Made by a program: the position numbers and the translations under genes
The notes under the pieces: model-generated
What the model was told of the DNA's origin: nothing
Databases searched by the model: none
Seen by the model: the letters and a program-made list of their open reading frames with translations, nothing else
In this document: positions 50,993 through 60,818 of the stretch, in pieces
How the letters are laid out: the number at the start of each line of letters is the position of its first letter
How positions within the stretch are numbered: the first letter of the stretch is position 1
Assembly: GCA_025356655.1 (NCBI GenBank)
Contig: JANXRW010000070.1
Location: 1 to 64,000, forward strand
Length of the DNA: 64,000 nucleotides
DNA from: Betaproteobacteria bacterium
GTDB lineage: Bacteria; Pseudomonadota; Gammaproteobacteria; Burkholderiales; SHXO01
Reading direction: 5' to 3'

Positions 50993-51460
50993 ATGTCTCA
51001 CGCTTTTTCCGCGGCCCTGCGCAAGTTTCGCACCGCTTTGGTGCTGTTCGCCGTGGTGTTGGGAGTCGCCTCGGCCCTGATTCTTAACCCCTCGTCGGCC
51101 CTGGCGAACGCCGACGATGACGAGCGCGCCGAGCGTGCCGAGCGTCTGGCGAACGATATGCCCGTGCCCATGGATGACCCGGCAGCCGTCGAGTCCGGCA
51201 AGGGCCGTTTCGGTGAGCGCTGTGGATACTGCCATGGTGGTGGTGGTCGCGGCGCCAAAGGCCCGTGCTTGGTCTGCGGCCACTTCAAGCGCGGCGGCAA
51301 GAGCTCCGCGATCTACACGAACATCGCTGTGGGCGTGATGGGCACGCAGATGGGGGCTTTCGGTACCAGCCTGAGCAGTGAGGAAATCCTGAACATCGTG
51401 GGCTACCTGCGCAGCGAAACGCGCAGGCGCGACGCCTCCGGCGAAAACGCCCCGCACTAA
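50993..51460 (+). CDS. four-cysteine c-type cytochrome (alcohol dehydrogenase electron acceptor)
   Basis: A 155-residue exported cytochrome c with an N-terminal signal (hydrophobic stretch, Ala-Leu-Ala-Asn-Ala). One heme site, Cys-Gly-Tyr-Cys-His, is followed by a second cysteine pair (Cys-Leu-Val-Cys-Gly-His) and a likely axial Met in Gly-Thr-Gln-Met-Gly-Ala-Phe-Gly. The layout resembles the small 4-Cys cytochromes linked to methanol oxidation and XoxG in the Met loop. It probably takes electrons from the XoxF-like enzyme. AGAGGAAA precedes ATG 50993; the open frame from 50681 is leader. Confidence 0.85.
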   Translation: MSHAFSAALRKFRTALVLFAVVLGVASALILNPSSALANADDDERAERAERLANDMPVPMDDPAAVESGKGRFGERCGYCHGGGGRGAKGPCLVCGHFKRGGKSSAIYTNIAVGVMGTQMGAFGTSLSSEEILNIVGYLRSETRRRDASGENAPH

Positions 51461-51523
51461 AAGTACCCGCAGGGCCGGTCGCGGCTGCAATGGCTCGCGG
51501 TCGGCCTACGTGCCTGGCGCCCG

Positions 51524-51970
51524 CTAGGCTCGCCCGGTACTCCCAAAGCCGCGCGTGCCCCGACTACTCTCCTGGAACTCGTCTACCACTCGGAACGCGG
51601 GTCGGATGACGGGCACCACCAACAGTTGTGCTATGCGCTCCAGGGGTTCCAGGACGAAGGGCTTGGCTCCGCGGTTCCAGAGTGATACCAGTATCTGTCC
51701 CTGGTAGTCCGAGTCGATCAGTCCCACCAAGTTGCCCAGCACCACGCCGTGTTTGTGCCCCAAACCGGAGCGTGGAAGGACCACGGCCGCAAAGCCGGGA
51801 TCGTCCAGGTGCAGGGCGATTCCGCTCGGCACCAGTTCGGCCTGTCCGGCCTGCAAAACCATCGGCTCCTCGATGCAGGCCCGTAGGTCCAAACCGGCCG
51901 AGCCCGGGGTTGCGTAGGCAGGGAGGCGTTCCCGAAGGCGTGCGTCCAGGATTTTGATGTCCACGATCAT
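51524..51970 (-). CDS. dut: dUTP diphosphatase
   Basis: A 148-residue trimeric dUTPase hydrolysing dUTP to dUMP. The five motifs are present: [28 protein letters not shown] and [10 protein letters not shown]. The start overlaps the coaBC stop as ATGA (51967-51970), the usual coaBC-dut coupling. Confidence 0.96.
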   Translation of the reverse strand: MIVDIKILDARLRERLPAYATPGSAGLDLRACIEEPMVLQAGQAELVPSGIALHLDDPGFAAVVLPRSGLGHKHGVVLGNLVGLIDSDYQGQILVSLWNRGAKPFVLEPLERIAQLLVVPVIRPAFRVVDEFQESSRGTRGFGSTGRA

Positions 51971-53202
51971 TGCAGGTTCGGCTCCTGGTGAGTGTGTGCG
52001 CCGGAGCGCTCCCAGCGCTCCAGTAGCGGGATCATGTGCGCGATGAGCAGCCGTGCTTGCTCGAGCTTCGGTCCCCGAGGTAGCGGGTGCCGCCCGGCGT
52101 CATCGAAGAGGATCAGCGCGTTGTCCTGCGCACCGATGGCCGTCTCGGCAGCGTTTGCCGCGAGCAGCGGCAGTTGCTTGCGACGGCGTTTCTCCTCGGC
52201 GTAGCGCTCGAGGTCCTGGCTCTCGGCGGCAAACCCGACACAAAAGGGAGCGCCTGGCCGAGTGGAAAGAGTGGCTAGGATGTCCTCGGTCGGCTCGAGC
52301 TCCAGGGTGAGCGTCTGCGTCGATTTCTTAAGCTTCTGCTTGCAAATCTGAGTCGGCCGGTAATCGGCTACGGCTGCTACGCCAATGAAGACATGGCAGC
52401 GCGCCACGTGCGCTTCAACGGCCGCGAGCATCTGTGCAGCGGACTCTACGGGCACCAGGAGCGTGCCGGGTGGCGGCGCAAGCGCTACCGGGCCCGATAC
52501 CAGAGTGACCTCGGCGCCGGCCTCACGGGCCGCCTGGGCCAGGGCATAGCCCATGCGTCCGGAACTACGATTAGTAATGCCCCGCACCACGTCGATCGCC
52601 TCAAAGGTGGGGCCGGCGGTGAGCAGAACGCGCCGCCCAGCTAAGGGACCTGGGCCCAGGCGGGACTCCACTTGCCGGAGGATGTCTTCGGGCTCTAGCA
52701 TGCGGCCTTCGCCGGTCTCCCCGCAGGCTTGGACCCCGCTGTCAGGACCCAGAATCTGCACGCCGTCGGCGCGCAGTTGCGCCACGTTTCGCCCGGTGGC
52801 GGGGTTGTCCCACATTTGCCAGTTCATCGCCGGAGCGACCGCCAGTGGGCAGGCACGTGCCAAGCACAGCGTGGACAGCAGGTCGTCTGCCCGCCCCCCC
52901 GCCAAACGGGCGAGAAAGTCTGCACTGGCCGGCGCCACAACAATGAGGTCCCGGTCGCGCGAGAGGTCGATGTGCCCCATCCCGTTGGGCGTGCGGTCGC
53001 TCCACAGGTCTGATTCCACCGGCTTGCCCGAGAGCGCCTGCAGCGTGGCCGCGGCCACGAAGCGTTGGGCGGCGGCCGTCATCACAACCTGTACGTCCAT
53101 GCCCCGTTTCACGAGGAGCCGGCAAAGCACCGCCGCCTTGTAAGCGGCGATACCGCCGGTGATTCCCAGCAGGATACGCCGAGGCTTGGGGCTATCGGCC
53201 AC
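51967..53202 (-). CDS. coaBC: phosphopantothenoylcysteine decarboxylase/synthase
   Basis: An approximately 411-residue bifunctional enzyme making 4'-phosphopantetheine for coenzyme A. The flavin decarboxylase domain has [10 protein letters not shown] and Pro-Ala-Met-Asn; the synthase domain starts Leu-Leu-Thr-Ala-Gly-Pro-Thr-Phe-Glu and includes Asn-Arg-Ser-Ser-Gly-Arg-Met-Gly. I use GTG 53202 (Val-Ala-Asp-Ser-Pro) with AAGGAG seven bases upstream; a TTG at 53220 is less likely. Confidence 0.95.
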   Translation of the reverse strand: MADSPKPRRILLGITGGIAAYKAAVLCRLLVKRGMDVQVVMTAAAQRFVAAATLQALSGKPVESDLWSDRTPNGMGHIDLSRDRDLIVVAPASADFLARLAGGRADDLLSTLCLARACPLAVAPAMNWQMWDNPATGRNVAQLRADGVQILGPDSGVQACGETGEGRMLEPEDILRQVESRLGPGPLAGRRVLLTAGPTFEAIDVVRGITNRSSGRMGYALAQAAREAGAEVTLVSGPVALAPPPGTLLVPVESAAQMLAAVEAHVARCHVFIGVAAVADYRPTQICKQKLKKSTQTLTLELEPTEDILATLSTRPGAPFCVGFAAESQDLERYAEEKRRRKQLPLLAANAAETAIGAQDNALILFDDAGRHPLPRGPKLEQARLLIAHMIPLLERWERSGAHTHQEPNLQ

Positions 53203-53220
53203 AGGCTCACTCCTTGGCAA

Positions 53221-54270
53221 TTACGTAAGGCGCAGTGTAGCCGAAATGCTTGCCGACCCGGGCGAAAGCCCCCGTCCCGTGGCGCCCTGGGGAATAGCCC
53301 CAGGTCTGCTCATCGACACACACCACTGGTGGCTTAGAACCCTTCTCTCGCCGCCACCCAAGCGACTTCGGGAGGCAATAATCCATCGGGCGGCCCCGGG
53401 GTTGAGCTGGGAGCCCGCCGGCATGGGATCGGCATAGCGGGCGTTGCGCCCATGGCCGAGGACTTGAGTCTGAGCGACTGATGCACGGGCCCACCCTGGT
53501 CCCGCTAACCTGCGCAGCCGAGAGGCCGATCGGGCGGGGGGGGGGCGCAACAGCGACACCGAACGGCTCCGGCCATCCGCTCGGATCCTCCCGGTTCGCA
53601 GGGAGGCCATTTGTGTAGCGGAACCCGGTAGGAAAGCGGCGGTGTCGAGCAAAAATGGCGTTGGAGCGAGACGCCAATTCTTCGGTCTGCAGGCTCGGTG
53701 CGGCGCACTTCCGCTGGGTCATGGCGACGGTGCCGCAATAGCCGGTGAAGCAGCCCTCTTCATCGTCGGCGGCCTCGCCGCTGATGCATGAGTGGCCAAC
53801 GCTTCCAACCGCGTGGACGACCACAAGCGGAGAGTGGAAAAACGCCCAACGTGCGTCACGCCGACATTGAGTTCTGAGGCAAAAGTACGGCCCCCAAGGA
53901 GAAAAAGCCAATGGGGGTCTTCTCCGCGAAAACCTCAACCAGTGCCCCGTTTGTCATTGGACTTAAAAGAACAATTATGGCTGGCACTCACGCCCAGATG
54001 CGCTCCTTGAGCCGGGGGGGGCTGTGCAGTAGCCAACACAAGTGGGGCTGATCCGGCGGGCGGCGGAGATCTTGCGGCACGCGTCGTTAGCACCCACGGC
54101 AATTAAGTCCGGAACGGAAGACCTGCTGCTCGTCGCTCCCTCTGGGCGAGCATGGCCAGACGATGGGGGCTTTCAGGGTAGCTCGGTTGCTTCGCGTCGC
54201 TCACACTCCTCCTCCCCCTAACCAACGGTCAGGGAAGCGGGCGCCGGCCGGGTGCGCGCAACCCATGGGA
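53221..54270. other. gene-free region between coaBC and radC
   Basis: About 1.07 kb with open frames but no recognisable protein, RNA gene or insertion-sequence end. The longest frame (53207-53938, minus) shows no known motif. Two G homopolymers (ten G at 53536-53545, eight near 54013) stand out. Gene order (coaBC divergent from radC) is typical, but the spacing is far wider than usual, suggesting accreted or decayed DNA. Confidence 0.5.
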
Positions 54271-54275
54271 GGCCT

Positions 54276-54950
54276 GTGGCAATTACCGATTGGCCGGAGG
54301 CGGAGCGCCCCCGAGAGCGACTGTTGCGGCTGGGCCCGCGTGCGGTGAGTGACGCCGAACTCTTGGCTGTGCTGTTGCGAAGTGGGATCGCGGGGCGCAA
54401 TGCGCTGGATCTCGGGCGAGATCTTCTCTGCCGCTTTGGCAATCTGGCCGCGCTCTTCGCTGCCGGAGTGGACCGCCTAGGAGCCGTGCCCGGCGTAGGC
54501 AAGGTCCGCGCCTTGCAGCTGCAAGCGGCGCTGGAACTCACCCGACGGGCGCTCGGGGAGGAGATCCAGGCCGGTCTGAGCCTGACCTCGCCGGGCTCGG
54601 TCCGCGACTTTCTGCCCCTGACGCTGCTGCGCCAAGATAAGGAAGTATTTCTCGCCATCTTCCTCGACGCGCAGCACCGGGTCCTGGTGACCGAGGAACT
54701 ATCCCAGGGGACCCTGACTCAGACCTCGGTCTACCCGCGGGAAGTGGTCAGGCGGGTGTTGCACCACAATGCCGCGGCGGTAATTTTTGCGCATAACCAT
54801 CCCTCGGGGGTTGCTGAACCCAGTCGCGAGGACGAACTCCTCACTCGGGCACTGCGCGAAGCCCTTGCGCTGGTTGACGTCAAGGTCCTCGACCACTTTA
54901 TCGTGGGCGGCGCTGGGGCCATGTCCTTCGCGGAGCGCGGCTTGCTGTGA
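54276..54950 (+). CDS. radC: RadC family JAMM protein
   Basis: A 224-residue protein. An N-terminal helix-hairpin-helix (Val-Pro-Gly-Val-Gly-Lys) precedes an MPN/JAMM metalloprotease-like domain with His-Asn-His-Pro-Ser-Gly and Ser-Arg-Glu-Asp, which bind zinc. A DNA-repair role is traditional but unproven. GTG 54276 has GGGAGG closely upstream; GTG 54252 is an alternative. Confidence 0.92.
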   Translation: MAITDWPEAERPRERLLRLGPRAVSDAELLAVLLRSGIAGRNALDLGRDLLCRFGNLAALFAAGVDRLGAVPGVGKVRALQLQAALELTRRALGEEIQAGLSLTSPGSVRDFLPLTLLRQDKEVFLAIFLDAQHRVLVTEELSQGTLTQTSVYPREVVRRVLHHNAAAVIFAHNHPSGVAEPSREDELLTRALREALALVDVKVLDHFIVGGAGAMSFAERGLL

Positions 54951-54965
54951 ACTTGGGGAGGGGAC

Positions 54966-54994
54966 TTGAGCTTGCGGCGCCGGCGTGCTATAAA
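54966..54994 (+). promoter_or_regulatory. rpmB: sigma-70 promoter of rpmB-rpmG
   Basis: TTGAGC (54966-54971) and TATAAA (54989-54994) separated by 17 bases, about 40 bases upstream of rpmB. Confidence 0.7.
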
Positions 54995-55032
54995 TGCGGG
55001 TTCTCGAGATGCAACTCTAGGCAGGAACAGTC

Positions 55033-55269
55033 ATGGCACGAGTTTGTGAAGTAACCGGCAAAAAACCGATGAAAGGAAACCGCGTTTCCCACGCCAATAA
55101 CAGGACGCTACGGCGATTCCTGCCGAATCTGCAATCTCGCCGTTTCTGGGTGGAGAGCGAGAACCGCTGGATTCGATTGCGCGTGAGCGGGGCCGGTCTG
55201 CGCACGATCGACAAGAAAGGCATTGATGTGGTCCTGTCGGAGATGCGCGCCCAGGGCGCGAAAGTCTGA
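55033..55269 (+). CDS. rpmB: 50S ribosomal protein L28
   Basis: A 78-residue L28 of standard length ([10 protein letters not shown], then Ser-His-Ala-Asn-Asn). First gene of the rpmBG operon with a strong promoter upstream. Confidence 0.98.
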   Translation: MARVCEVTGKKPMKGNRVSHANNRTLRRFLPNLQSRRFWVESENRWIRLRVSGAGLRTIDKKGIDVVLSEMRAQGAKV

Positions 55270-55310
55270 CGAGCAGCCGCGGCTGGCTCCATTTACGCTA
55301 AGGAACGATC

Positions 55311-55466
55311 ATGCGCGAAAAAATCAAACTCGAATCGACGGCCGGAACGGGTCACTTCTACACGACGACCAAGAACAAGCGGACTACGCCTGACAAGCTC
55401 GAATTCAAGAAATTCGATCCGGTCGCGCGCAAGCACGTGGCCTACAAGGAAACGAAGCTGAAGTAG
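55311..55466 (+). CDS. rpmG: 50S ribosomal protein L33
   Basis: A 51-residue L33 ([10 protein letters not shown], ending Lys-Glu-Thr-Lys-Leu-Lys) without zinc cysteines, the C-minus type. AAGGAAC precedes ATG 55311. It follows rpmB by 41 bases and is followed by a terminator. Confidence 0.97.
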   Translation: MREKIKLESTAGTGHFYTTTKNKRTTPDKLEFKKFDPVARKHVAYKETKLK

Positions 55467-55490
55467 GTAAGCGCGGCAGATAGCACAAAA

Positions 55491-55520
55491 GAACCCCGGC
55501 AACCCCGGGGTTTTCTTATT
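55491..55520 (+). terminator. intrinsic terminator of rpmBG (bidirectional)
   Basis: CCCCGG / CCGGGG stem followed by TTTTCTTATT on the plus strand, with an A-rich run before it so that it can also serve the minus-strand desaturase gene. Confidence 0.88.
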
Positions 55521-55591
55521 GAGTTCCCTCGCTGCGCCCGCTCACCGGCGCCAATCGCCCCCGCGCGTGGCCGGCGCGGGCGATTGGCGGG

Positions 55592-56770
55592 TCAGACGTA
55601 GCCGCGAAGGGTGCGGGAGAAATCTTGTAGCGGTGCGATGCCGCTTAGCTCGGCGCGCCGACACCAGTCTTCCAACTGCGACAGCAACTGCTCCTTGGAG
55701 GCCGTGGAGCGAGCCCACAGAGCGCTTAGCTCCTGGCGCATGGAGACGATGGTGTCGAGTACGGTACTGGCTTTGCGCGCCTCTTCCAGGTGCGCTCGGT
55801 CGTTGGCCTCGAGCGCGGCCGTGTCGCGATGCAGCCAGCGCTTCAGTTGGGCCGGATCCACCCGGTAGCCGTGCTGACGCAGCGTCTCCAGTTCAGCGCC
55901 CCAGGCTCGCCTCAGGCTGCGCACGAAGCGCTGCACCACCTCGTAGCGATGGGTGATGACGGCCTGCAGTGTATCCAGGTCGCAAACCGCCTTACCTGGG
56001 TCGATGCGTAGCCGTGGCGCTAGCTTGCGTACTTTGGCGAGGCCCAGGATCTCCAGGAGGCGAATGTACATCCAGCCGATGTCGAACTCGTACCATTTGG
56101 CAGAGAGCCGGGCGGAAGTGCCATACGCGTGATGGTTGTTGTGAAGTTCCTCTCCGCCGATGAGGATCCCCCAGGGCAAGATGTTCGTGCTGGTGTCCTC
56201 GGTTTGAAAGTTCCGATATCCCGAGTGATGACCGACCCCGTTGATCACACCCGCGGCCAGCACGGGGATCCACAGCATCTGCACCGCCCAGATGACGACC
56301 CCGACGACGCCGAAGAGAATCAGGTCGACCAACAGCATCAGTGACACGCCCAGCACGGAGTGATGGTACACATTACGTTCCATCCAATCGTGCGGGGTGC
56401 CGTGGCCGTACCGCTCGATGGTCTGCGCGTCGGCAGCGGCCGCCCGGTACAACTCTGCACCGTGCGTCACCACGTGCTTCAAGCCGAGCACCTTGGGGCT
56501 GTGCGGGTCTTCCGCGGTCTCCACTTTCGCGTGGTGCTTACGGTGCACGGCTGTCCACTTCTGCGTCTCCATGCCGGTGGTCATCCACAGCCAGAATCGG
56601 AAGAAATGGCTCACCGCCGGGTGCAGATCCAGGGCTCGGTGCGCCGAGTGGCGGTGCAGGTAGATCGTGACCCCGGCGATGGTGATGTGGGTTACCGCCA
56701 GCGTGAAGACCACGTAACCCCACCAGGGCAGCGACAGCACGCCCGCCGCCAGCGCGAAGATGTATTCCAT
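55592..56770 (-). CDS. fatty-acid (acyl-CoA delta-9 type) desaturase
   Basis: A 392-residue integral membrane di-iron desaturase. The three histidine boxes are His-Arg-His-Ser-Ala-His, His-Arg-Lys-His-His and His-Asn-Asn-His-His, in the order of aerobic acyl-CoA/lipid desaturases, with four membrane segments between. A long coiled C-terminal extension (about 120 residues) follows. It would introduce cis double bonds to tune membrane fluidity. ATG 56770 (Met-Glu-Tyr-Ile-Phe) is used; the frame to 56833 is leader. Confidence 0.9.
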   Translation of the reverse strand: MEYIFALAAGVLSLPWWGYVVFTLAVTHITIAGVTIYLHRHSAHRALDLHPAVSHFFRFWLWMTTGMETQKWTAVHRKHHAKVETAEDPHSPKVLGLKHVVTHGAELYRAAAADAQTIERYGHGTPHDWMERNVYHHSVLGVSLMLLVDLILFGVVGVVIWAVQMLWIPVLAAGVINGVGHHSGYRNFQTEDTSTNILPWGILIGGEELHNNHHAYGTSARLSAKWYEFDIGWMYIRLLEILGLAKVRKLAPRLRIDPGKAVCDLDTLQAVITHRYEVVQRFVRSLRRAWGAELETLRQHGYRVDPAQLKRWLHRDTAALEANDRAHLEEARKASTVLDTIVSMRQELSALWARSTASKEQLLSQLEDWCRRAELSGIAPLQDFSRTLRGYV

Positions 56771-56897
56771 GGAATTGAGATGTCCCTTTGTTGGAAGCCA
56801 GCCCGAATTATACGCTTGTACGCGACCGCGCAACGTGCTCTAGCGCGCTAACCCCTTGTTCCAATTAGCGGCTTGGCGCACACAAGCTTGAGAGCGC

Positions 56898-58211
56898 TCA
56901 AGCGGGAGCGCGTTGTAGTACCGCGGCATAGAACCCATCCATCCCATGGGTGTGGGGCAGGACGCGGAAGTCGCCGGCCGTGGAGAGCGCGATGCCGTGC
57001 TCGGCCAGAATGGCCTGGCAGTCCTGGCGGCTGAAGCCCGGACGATCGGCGAGGAAGGCCTCGACCACCGCCTCGTTTTCTTCATGCAGCAGGCTGCAGG
57101 TGGCGTAGACCAAGCGCCCGCCAGGCTGCACTAGGCGGCTGGCCGCGTTGATGATAGAACGCTGCCGGTGCACGAGTTCCAAGACACCGGCAGCGTTCTG
57201 ACGCCACTTGAGATCGGGGTTGCGTCGCAGGGTGCCCAGGCCGCTGCAGGGGACGTCGAGCAGCACCCGGTGGATCTTGCCCGCCAGTCGCCCCACGCGC
57301 GGGTCGGTCTCGCGATCGATCAACTGCGGATGGACGTTGGAAAGGCCGGAGCGCTTGAGCCTCGGGCGCAGGTTGTCCAGGCGCCGCGCCGAGGTGTCGA
57401 AGGCATAAAGGCGTCCCTCCGAGCGCATCAACGCGCCAAGGGCCAGGGTCTTCCCGCCGGCTCCGGCGCAGAAATCCACCACCATTTCTCGGCGGCGCGG
57501 CGCGACCAGGAAGGCGATCAACTGGCTGCCCTCGTCCTGGACCTCCACCTCGCCGGACTGCAGAAGGCGGTGCCCCACCAGCGAAGGCTTGCCCGGAAGG
57601 CGCACCCCGAGTGGGGAGTAGGGCGTCGGATGCGCCTCCAGCCCGTCATGTTTGAGTGCGGCCAGCACGGCGTCGCGACTGGTGCGTAGAACGTTCACCC
57701 GCAGGTCCAGAGGGGCTGGGCGGTTTAGCGCCTCCAGCATGGGTCCGATGTCCGCGTGCGGGCGTTCGGCGTCGAGTCGCTGTGCAAGCCAGTCCGGGAT
57801 GCTCTCGCGCAGGGCCAGTGGCAGCAAGGAGAGATCGCGCGCGCACAAGTCCTCCAGCCACTGCGCCTCGCCCTCGCGCAGCACCGTCAGGAAGTCCGTC
57901 AGCGGACGTCTGTCCACCAGCGCCAGCGCCGCCAGTGCGATGCTGCGGTCGGTCGGGGGCTGGGCGAGGCTCTCGAGCAGGCGCAGGTGGCGCAGGCAGG
58001 TAAACACGAGGTCGGCAATGAATCCGCGGTCCTGGCTACCCAGTTCCGGGTGGTCGCGGAAGTATCGGCCGAGCACGGCGTCGGCCGGGTGCGTCATTCC
58101 GCGGGCGATCGCCAGCGCGGCGAGCGCGGCCGAGAGCCGCTGGCGACTGATCGGCGCCCGTCCCGTAGCTCGACGGGGCTCAGTTGGCGGGATAGCTGAT
58201 TGCGGTGACAC
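56898..58211 (-). CDS. RsmB/NOP2-family RNA (cytosine-5) methyltransferase
   Basis: A class I methyltransferase with an N-terminal NusB/RsmB-like helical domain. The SAM motif Val-Asp-Phe-Cys-Ala-Gly-Ala-Gly-Gly-Lys-Thr and the two catalytic cysteine motifs, Asp-Val-Pro-Cys-Ser-Gly-Leu-Gly and Tyr-Ala-Thr-Cys-Ser, are intact. The target (16S rRNA or tRNA cytosine) cannot be told. The start is uncertain: GTG 58211 overlaps the end of the DUF3108 gene by 32 bases; the frame is open to 58313. Confidence 0.9.
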   Translation of the reverse strand: MSPQSAIPPTEPRRATGRAPISRQRLSAALAALAIARGMTHPADAVLGRYFRDHPELGSQDRGFIADLVFTCLRHLRLLESLAQPPTDRSIALAALALVDRRPLTDFLTVLREGEAQWLEDLCARDLSLLPLALRESIPDWLAQRLDAERPHADIGPMLEALNRPAPLDLRVNVLRTSRDAVLAALKHDGLEAHPTPYSPLGVRLPGKPSLVGHRLLQSGEVEVQDEGSQLIAFLVAPRRREMVVDFCAGAGGKTLALGALMRSEGRLYAFDTSARRLDNLRPRLKRSGLSNVHPQLIDRETDPRVGRLAGKIHRVLLDVPCSGLGTLRRNPDLKWRQNAAGVLELVHRQRSIINAASRLVQPGGRLVYATCSLLHEENEAVVEAFLADRPGFSRQDCQAILAEHGIALSTAGDFRVLPHTHGMDGFYAAVLQRAPA

Positions 58212-58896
58212 TGGACTCAAAGGCGGTGCCGTCCTTTTCCGTGTATCTGATGCGAATGGGAAGGTAGTGCTGGGTGACGGCAAGCCAGACGTCGAAGGCG
58301 CGCTTGTCGTCATCCTCCTGGACCTTCTTCACGTGTAATGCCTCGAATTCGCCCAGGGGCGTGGAGATCTTCTCCCGGCCGAGGATAGCGTAACGGTAAG
58401 CCGTGAGGCGTTTGCCGTCCGTGAGGTGCAGTTCGATCTCCTTGCCCACTGGCGGCGTAAAGGCGAAGTTATACGCAAAACTCGTGGTGTCCCAGGTGTG
58501 CGGCGGCAGAGGAACCGTCTCGCGCCGCTCGCCACCTTCCTCCAGCGTCAGGGTCGCCGCCTCCCAGTCGAATTTCGCGCCTCGCAGAGGTGAACTGTTT
58601 CGCTGCTCGCTGAAGGACTGGGGGCGAAGGGTGCGCGCGACGACGTCGCCTTGGCTCTCGCGGCGGATGTTGTACTTGTAGAGTGCCGCCGCCATCCCCG
58701 TCGTGTGTGACTCGCTCACGACCTTGTAGCGGCGCCCGGCATGCTCGAAGAGGTCCGTACCCTCGCCGATCTTCAGCGGGCCGATGCTGACCTGATAGCT
58801 GATCCGGATTCGAGGGGGCACTGCCGCGGCCTCGGCGGCCTGCGCCGGCAAAGTGAGCGAGCCCAGCAAGACCAGCAGCAGGGTCCTAGCGTTCAT
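58180..58896 (-). CDS. DUF3108 exported protein
   Basis: A 238-residue protein with a signal peptide (Leu-Leu-Leu-Val-Leu-Leu-Gly-Ser-Leu, then Ala-Gln-Ala) and a DUF3108 fold: Tyr-Gln-Val-Ser-Ile-Gly-Pro-Leu-Lys-Ile-Gly-Glu-Gly and Lys-Lys-Val-Gln-Glu-Asp-Asp-Asp-Lys-Arg. The function is unknown. Its ATG overlaps the purN stop (ATGA 58893-58896), the standard betaproteobacterial purN-DUF3108 pair. Confidence 0.88.
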   Translation of the reverse strand: MNARTLLLVLLGSLTLPAQAAEAAAVPPRIRISYQVSIGPLKIGEGTDLFEHAGRRYKVVSESHTTGMAAALYKYNIRRESQGDVVARTLRPQSFSEQRNSSPLRGAKFDWEAATLTLEEGGERRETVPLPPHTWDTTSFAYNFAFTPPVGKEIELHLTDGKRLTAYRYAILGREKISTPLGEFEALHVKKVQEDDDKRAFDVWLAVTQHYLPIRIRYTEKDGTAFESSVTAISYPAN

Positions 58897-59528
58897 GGGA
58901 ACTCCGGGTAACAGGCGGGCGGGGGGAAGTGCACGGGAGCCAGCACCCGCGCGCGACCGTCTTCCAGTGTCACGTGATCCTCAAGTATCCAGCGCACCAC
59001 CTGCGCAAAGAGCCGGTGCTCCTGGGCCAGCACCCGGGTCGCCAGCGTGCGCTCGTCATCATCGGGGAGCACCGGCACGGCTGCCTGCGCGATGATGGGG
59101 CCGCCATCGAGTTCCGGGGTGACGTAGTGCACGGTGCAGCCGTGGAGTTTGACACCCGCGTCCAGCGCTCGGCGGTGGGTGTGCAGGCCGGGAAATGCGG
59201 GCAGCAGCGAGGGGTGGATGTTGATCAGGCGACCGGCAAAGGCCTCCAGGAACACGGCCGTCAGTACCCGCATGAAACCCGCGAGGATGACCAGATCCGG
59301 TGCGTGGGCCTGCAGCGCATCGGTAAGTGCGCGGTCGAAGGCCTCACGCGAAGAAAACGCACGGTGGTCGAGGGCCTGTGCGGGAATCCCCCGCGCACGC
59401 GCCACGTCTAGCCCGGCAGCGGCCGGATCGTTGCTGAGTACAGTCACGAACTGTGCCGGCAGGCCCGCGTCCAGCAGTGCGCCCAGGTTGCTGCCGCGGC
59501 CGGATATCAGGACCGCCAAGCGCTTCAT
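58893..59528 (-). CDS. purN: phosphoribosylglycinamide formyltransferase
   Basis: A 211-residue enzyme transferring a formyl group from 10-formyl-THF to GAR in purine synthesis. Motifs: Ser-Gly-Arg-Gly-Ser-Asn (phosphate site), Ile-Asn-Ile-His-Pro-Ser-Leu-Leu-Pro (catalytic Asn/His) and Pro-Glu-Leu-Asp-Gly-Gly-Pro-Ile (Asp). It is 18 bases downstream of purM. Confidence 0.95.
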   Translation of the reverse strand: MKRLAVLISGRGSNLGALLDAGLPAQFVTVLSNDPAAAGLDVARARGIPAQALDHRAFSSREAFDRALTDALQAHAPDLVILAGFMRVLTAVFLEAFAGRLINIHPSLLPAFPGLHTHRRALDAGVKLHGCTVHYVTPELDGGPIIAQAAVPVLPDDDERTLATRVLAQEHRLFAQVVRWILEDHVTLEDGRARVLAPVHFPPPACYPEFP

Positions 59529-59546
59529 CGAGCGGCCCAGGCCACG

Positions 59547-60596
59547 TCAGGGGTTCCGGCCAGGGTGCGGGTGGATCAGTGTCTGCGGCTCGTCGCCCTG
59601 ACGGGCGCGAATCTCGCCGATAGCCCAGGCGGTCTCCCCGGCCTCGCGCAGCACCTCCAGGGCGAGCCCCGCCTGCTGCGCAGATACCACCAATGCAAGG
59701 CCGATGCCGCAGTTGAAGACGCGGTACATCTCCGCCTCCTCGACGTTGCCGCGTTCGCGCAGCCACTCAAAAATGGCAGGCCGCGGCCAGGCGCCCGCTT
59801 CCAGGTGGGCACTCAGGTGCTGGCCCAGCACCCGCGGGATATTGCCTACCAGCCCGCCGCCGGTGATATGGGCGATACCGCGCACCTCCACCTGGGCCAG
59901 GAGAGCGCGCAGGGCTCGCACATAGATCCGGGTGGGCTTGAGCAGAACCTCGCCCAGGGGGCTGCCCTCGAAGTTTTCGGTGAGGGTCGCGCCACTGCGC
60001 TCGAGTACCTTACGGATGAGCGAATAGCCGTTGGAGTGGGGGCCGCTGGAAGCCAGTCCGAGCACCACGTCGCCCGAGGCGATGCGCTTGCCGTCGATAA
60101 TTCGATCGTGTTCCACCACGCCCACCGCGAAACCGGCCAAGTCATATTCCCCAGCGGGATACATGTCGGGCATTTCGGCGGTTTCACCGCCCACGAGAGC
60201 GCAGCCTGCGTCTTCGCAGCCGCGCGCGATGCCGGAGATGACACTAGCGGCGGTGTCCACATGCAGCTTGCCACAGGCGAAGTAGTCCAGGAAGAACAAG
60301 GGCTCGGCGCCCTGTACCAGGATATCGTTGACGCTCATGGCCACGAGGTCGATGCCCACGGTGTCGTGGCGGTTCATGGCGAAGGCGAGCCGCAGTTTCG
60401 TCCCTACGCCGTCGGTGCCGGACACGAGCACCGGGCGCCGGTAGCCGGGCGGCACCTCAAACAGGGCGCCGAAGCCGCCGATACCGCCGAGCACACCTTC
60501 GCGCAGCGTTTTGCGGGCGAGCGGCTTGATACGTTCGACCAGTTCGTCGCCGGCGTCGATGTCGACACCGGCGTCGGTATAGCGGAGGGTTTCCAT
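59547..60596 (-). CDS. purM: phosphoribosylformylglycinamidine cyclo-ligase
   Basis: A 349-residue AIR synthetase. Landmarks are [22 protein letters not shown] and Gly-Gly-Glu-Thr-Ala-Glu-Met-Pro. ATG 60596 starts Glu-Thr-Leu-Arg-Tyr; the frame open to 60743 is leader. Operon with purN and DUF3108; divergent from the AI-2E permease gene. Confidence 0.96.
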   Translation of the reverse strand: METLRYTDAGVDIDAGDELVERIKPLARKTLREGVLGGIGGFGALFEVPPGYRRPVLVSGTDGVGTKLRLAFAMNRHDTVGIDLVAMSVNDILVQGAEPLFFLDYFACGKLHVDTAASVISGIARGCEDAGCALVGGETAEMPDMYPAGEYDLAGFAVGVVEHDRIIDGKRIASGDVVLGLASSGPHSNGYSLIRKVLERSGATLTENFEGSPLGEVLLKPTRIYVRALRALLAQVEVRGIAHITGGGLVGNIPRVLGQHLSAHLEAGAWPRPAIFEWLRERGNVEEAEMYRVFNCGIGLALVVSAQQAGLALEVLREAGETAWAIGEIRARQGDEPQTLIHPHPGRNP

Positions 60597-60818
60597 CGGG
60601 GCTGTGTTCCGGCGTTGGCGAGGATGCGGTATGAACTTGGCCAGAAGGCCGTGGACACGGGGCATGCGGCGATTTACGTTAACATGCCTGCTGATGATGC
60701 TGGCCTGTCGGTAGCGATGGCCTCGAAAGCCCCGGGCGGGCATCGAGCGGACTCGCCCGAGAAGCGTCCCTAAACGGCAAGCGTCCCCGAACCTTGATTT
60801 TACTACCGATCGGCTTTC

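Noticed and set aside
53207..53938. 243-codon minus-strand frame upstream of coaBC
   Set aside because: Arg/Pro/Gly-rich composition typical of random frames in G+C-rich DNA, no recognisable motif, and it overlaps the coaBC start region.
59565..60773. 402-codon plus-strand frame opposite purM
   Set aside because: Complete antisense overlap of purM; a codon-bias shadow.
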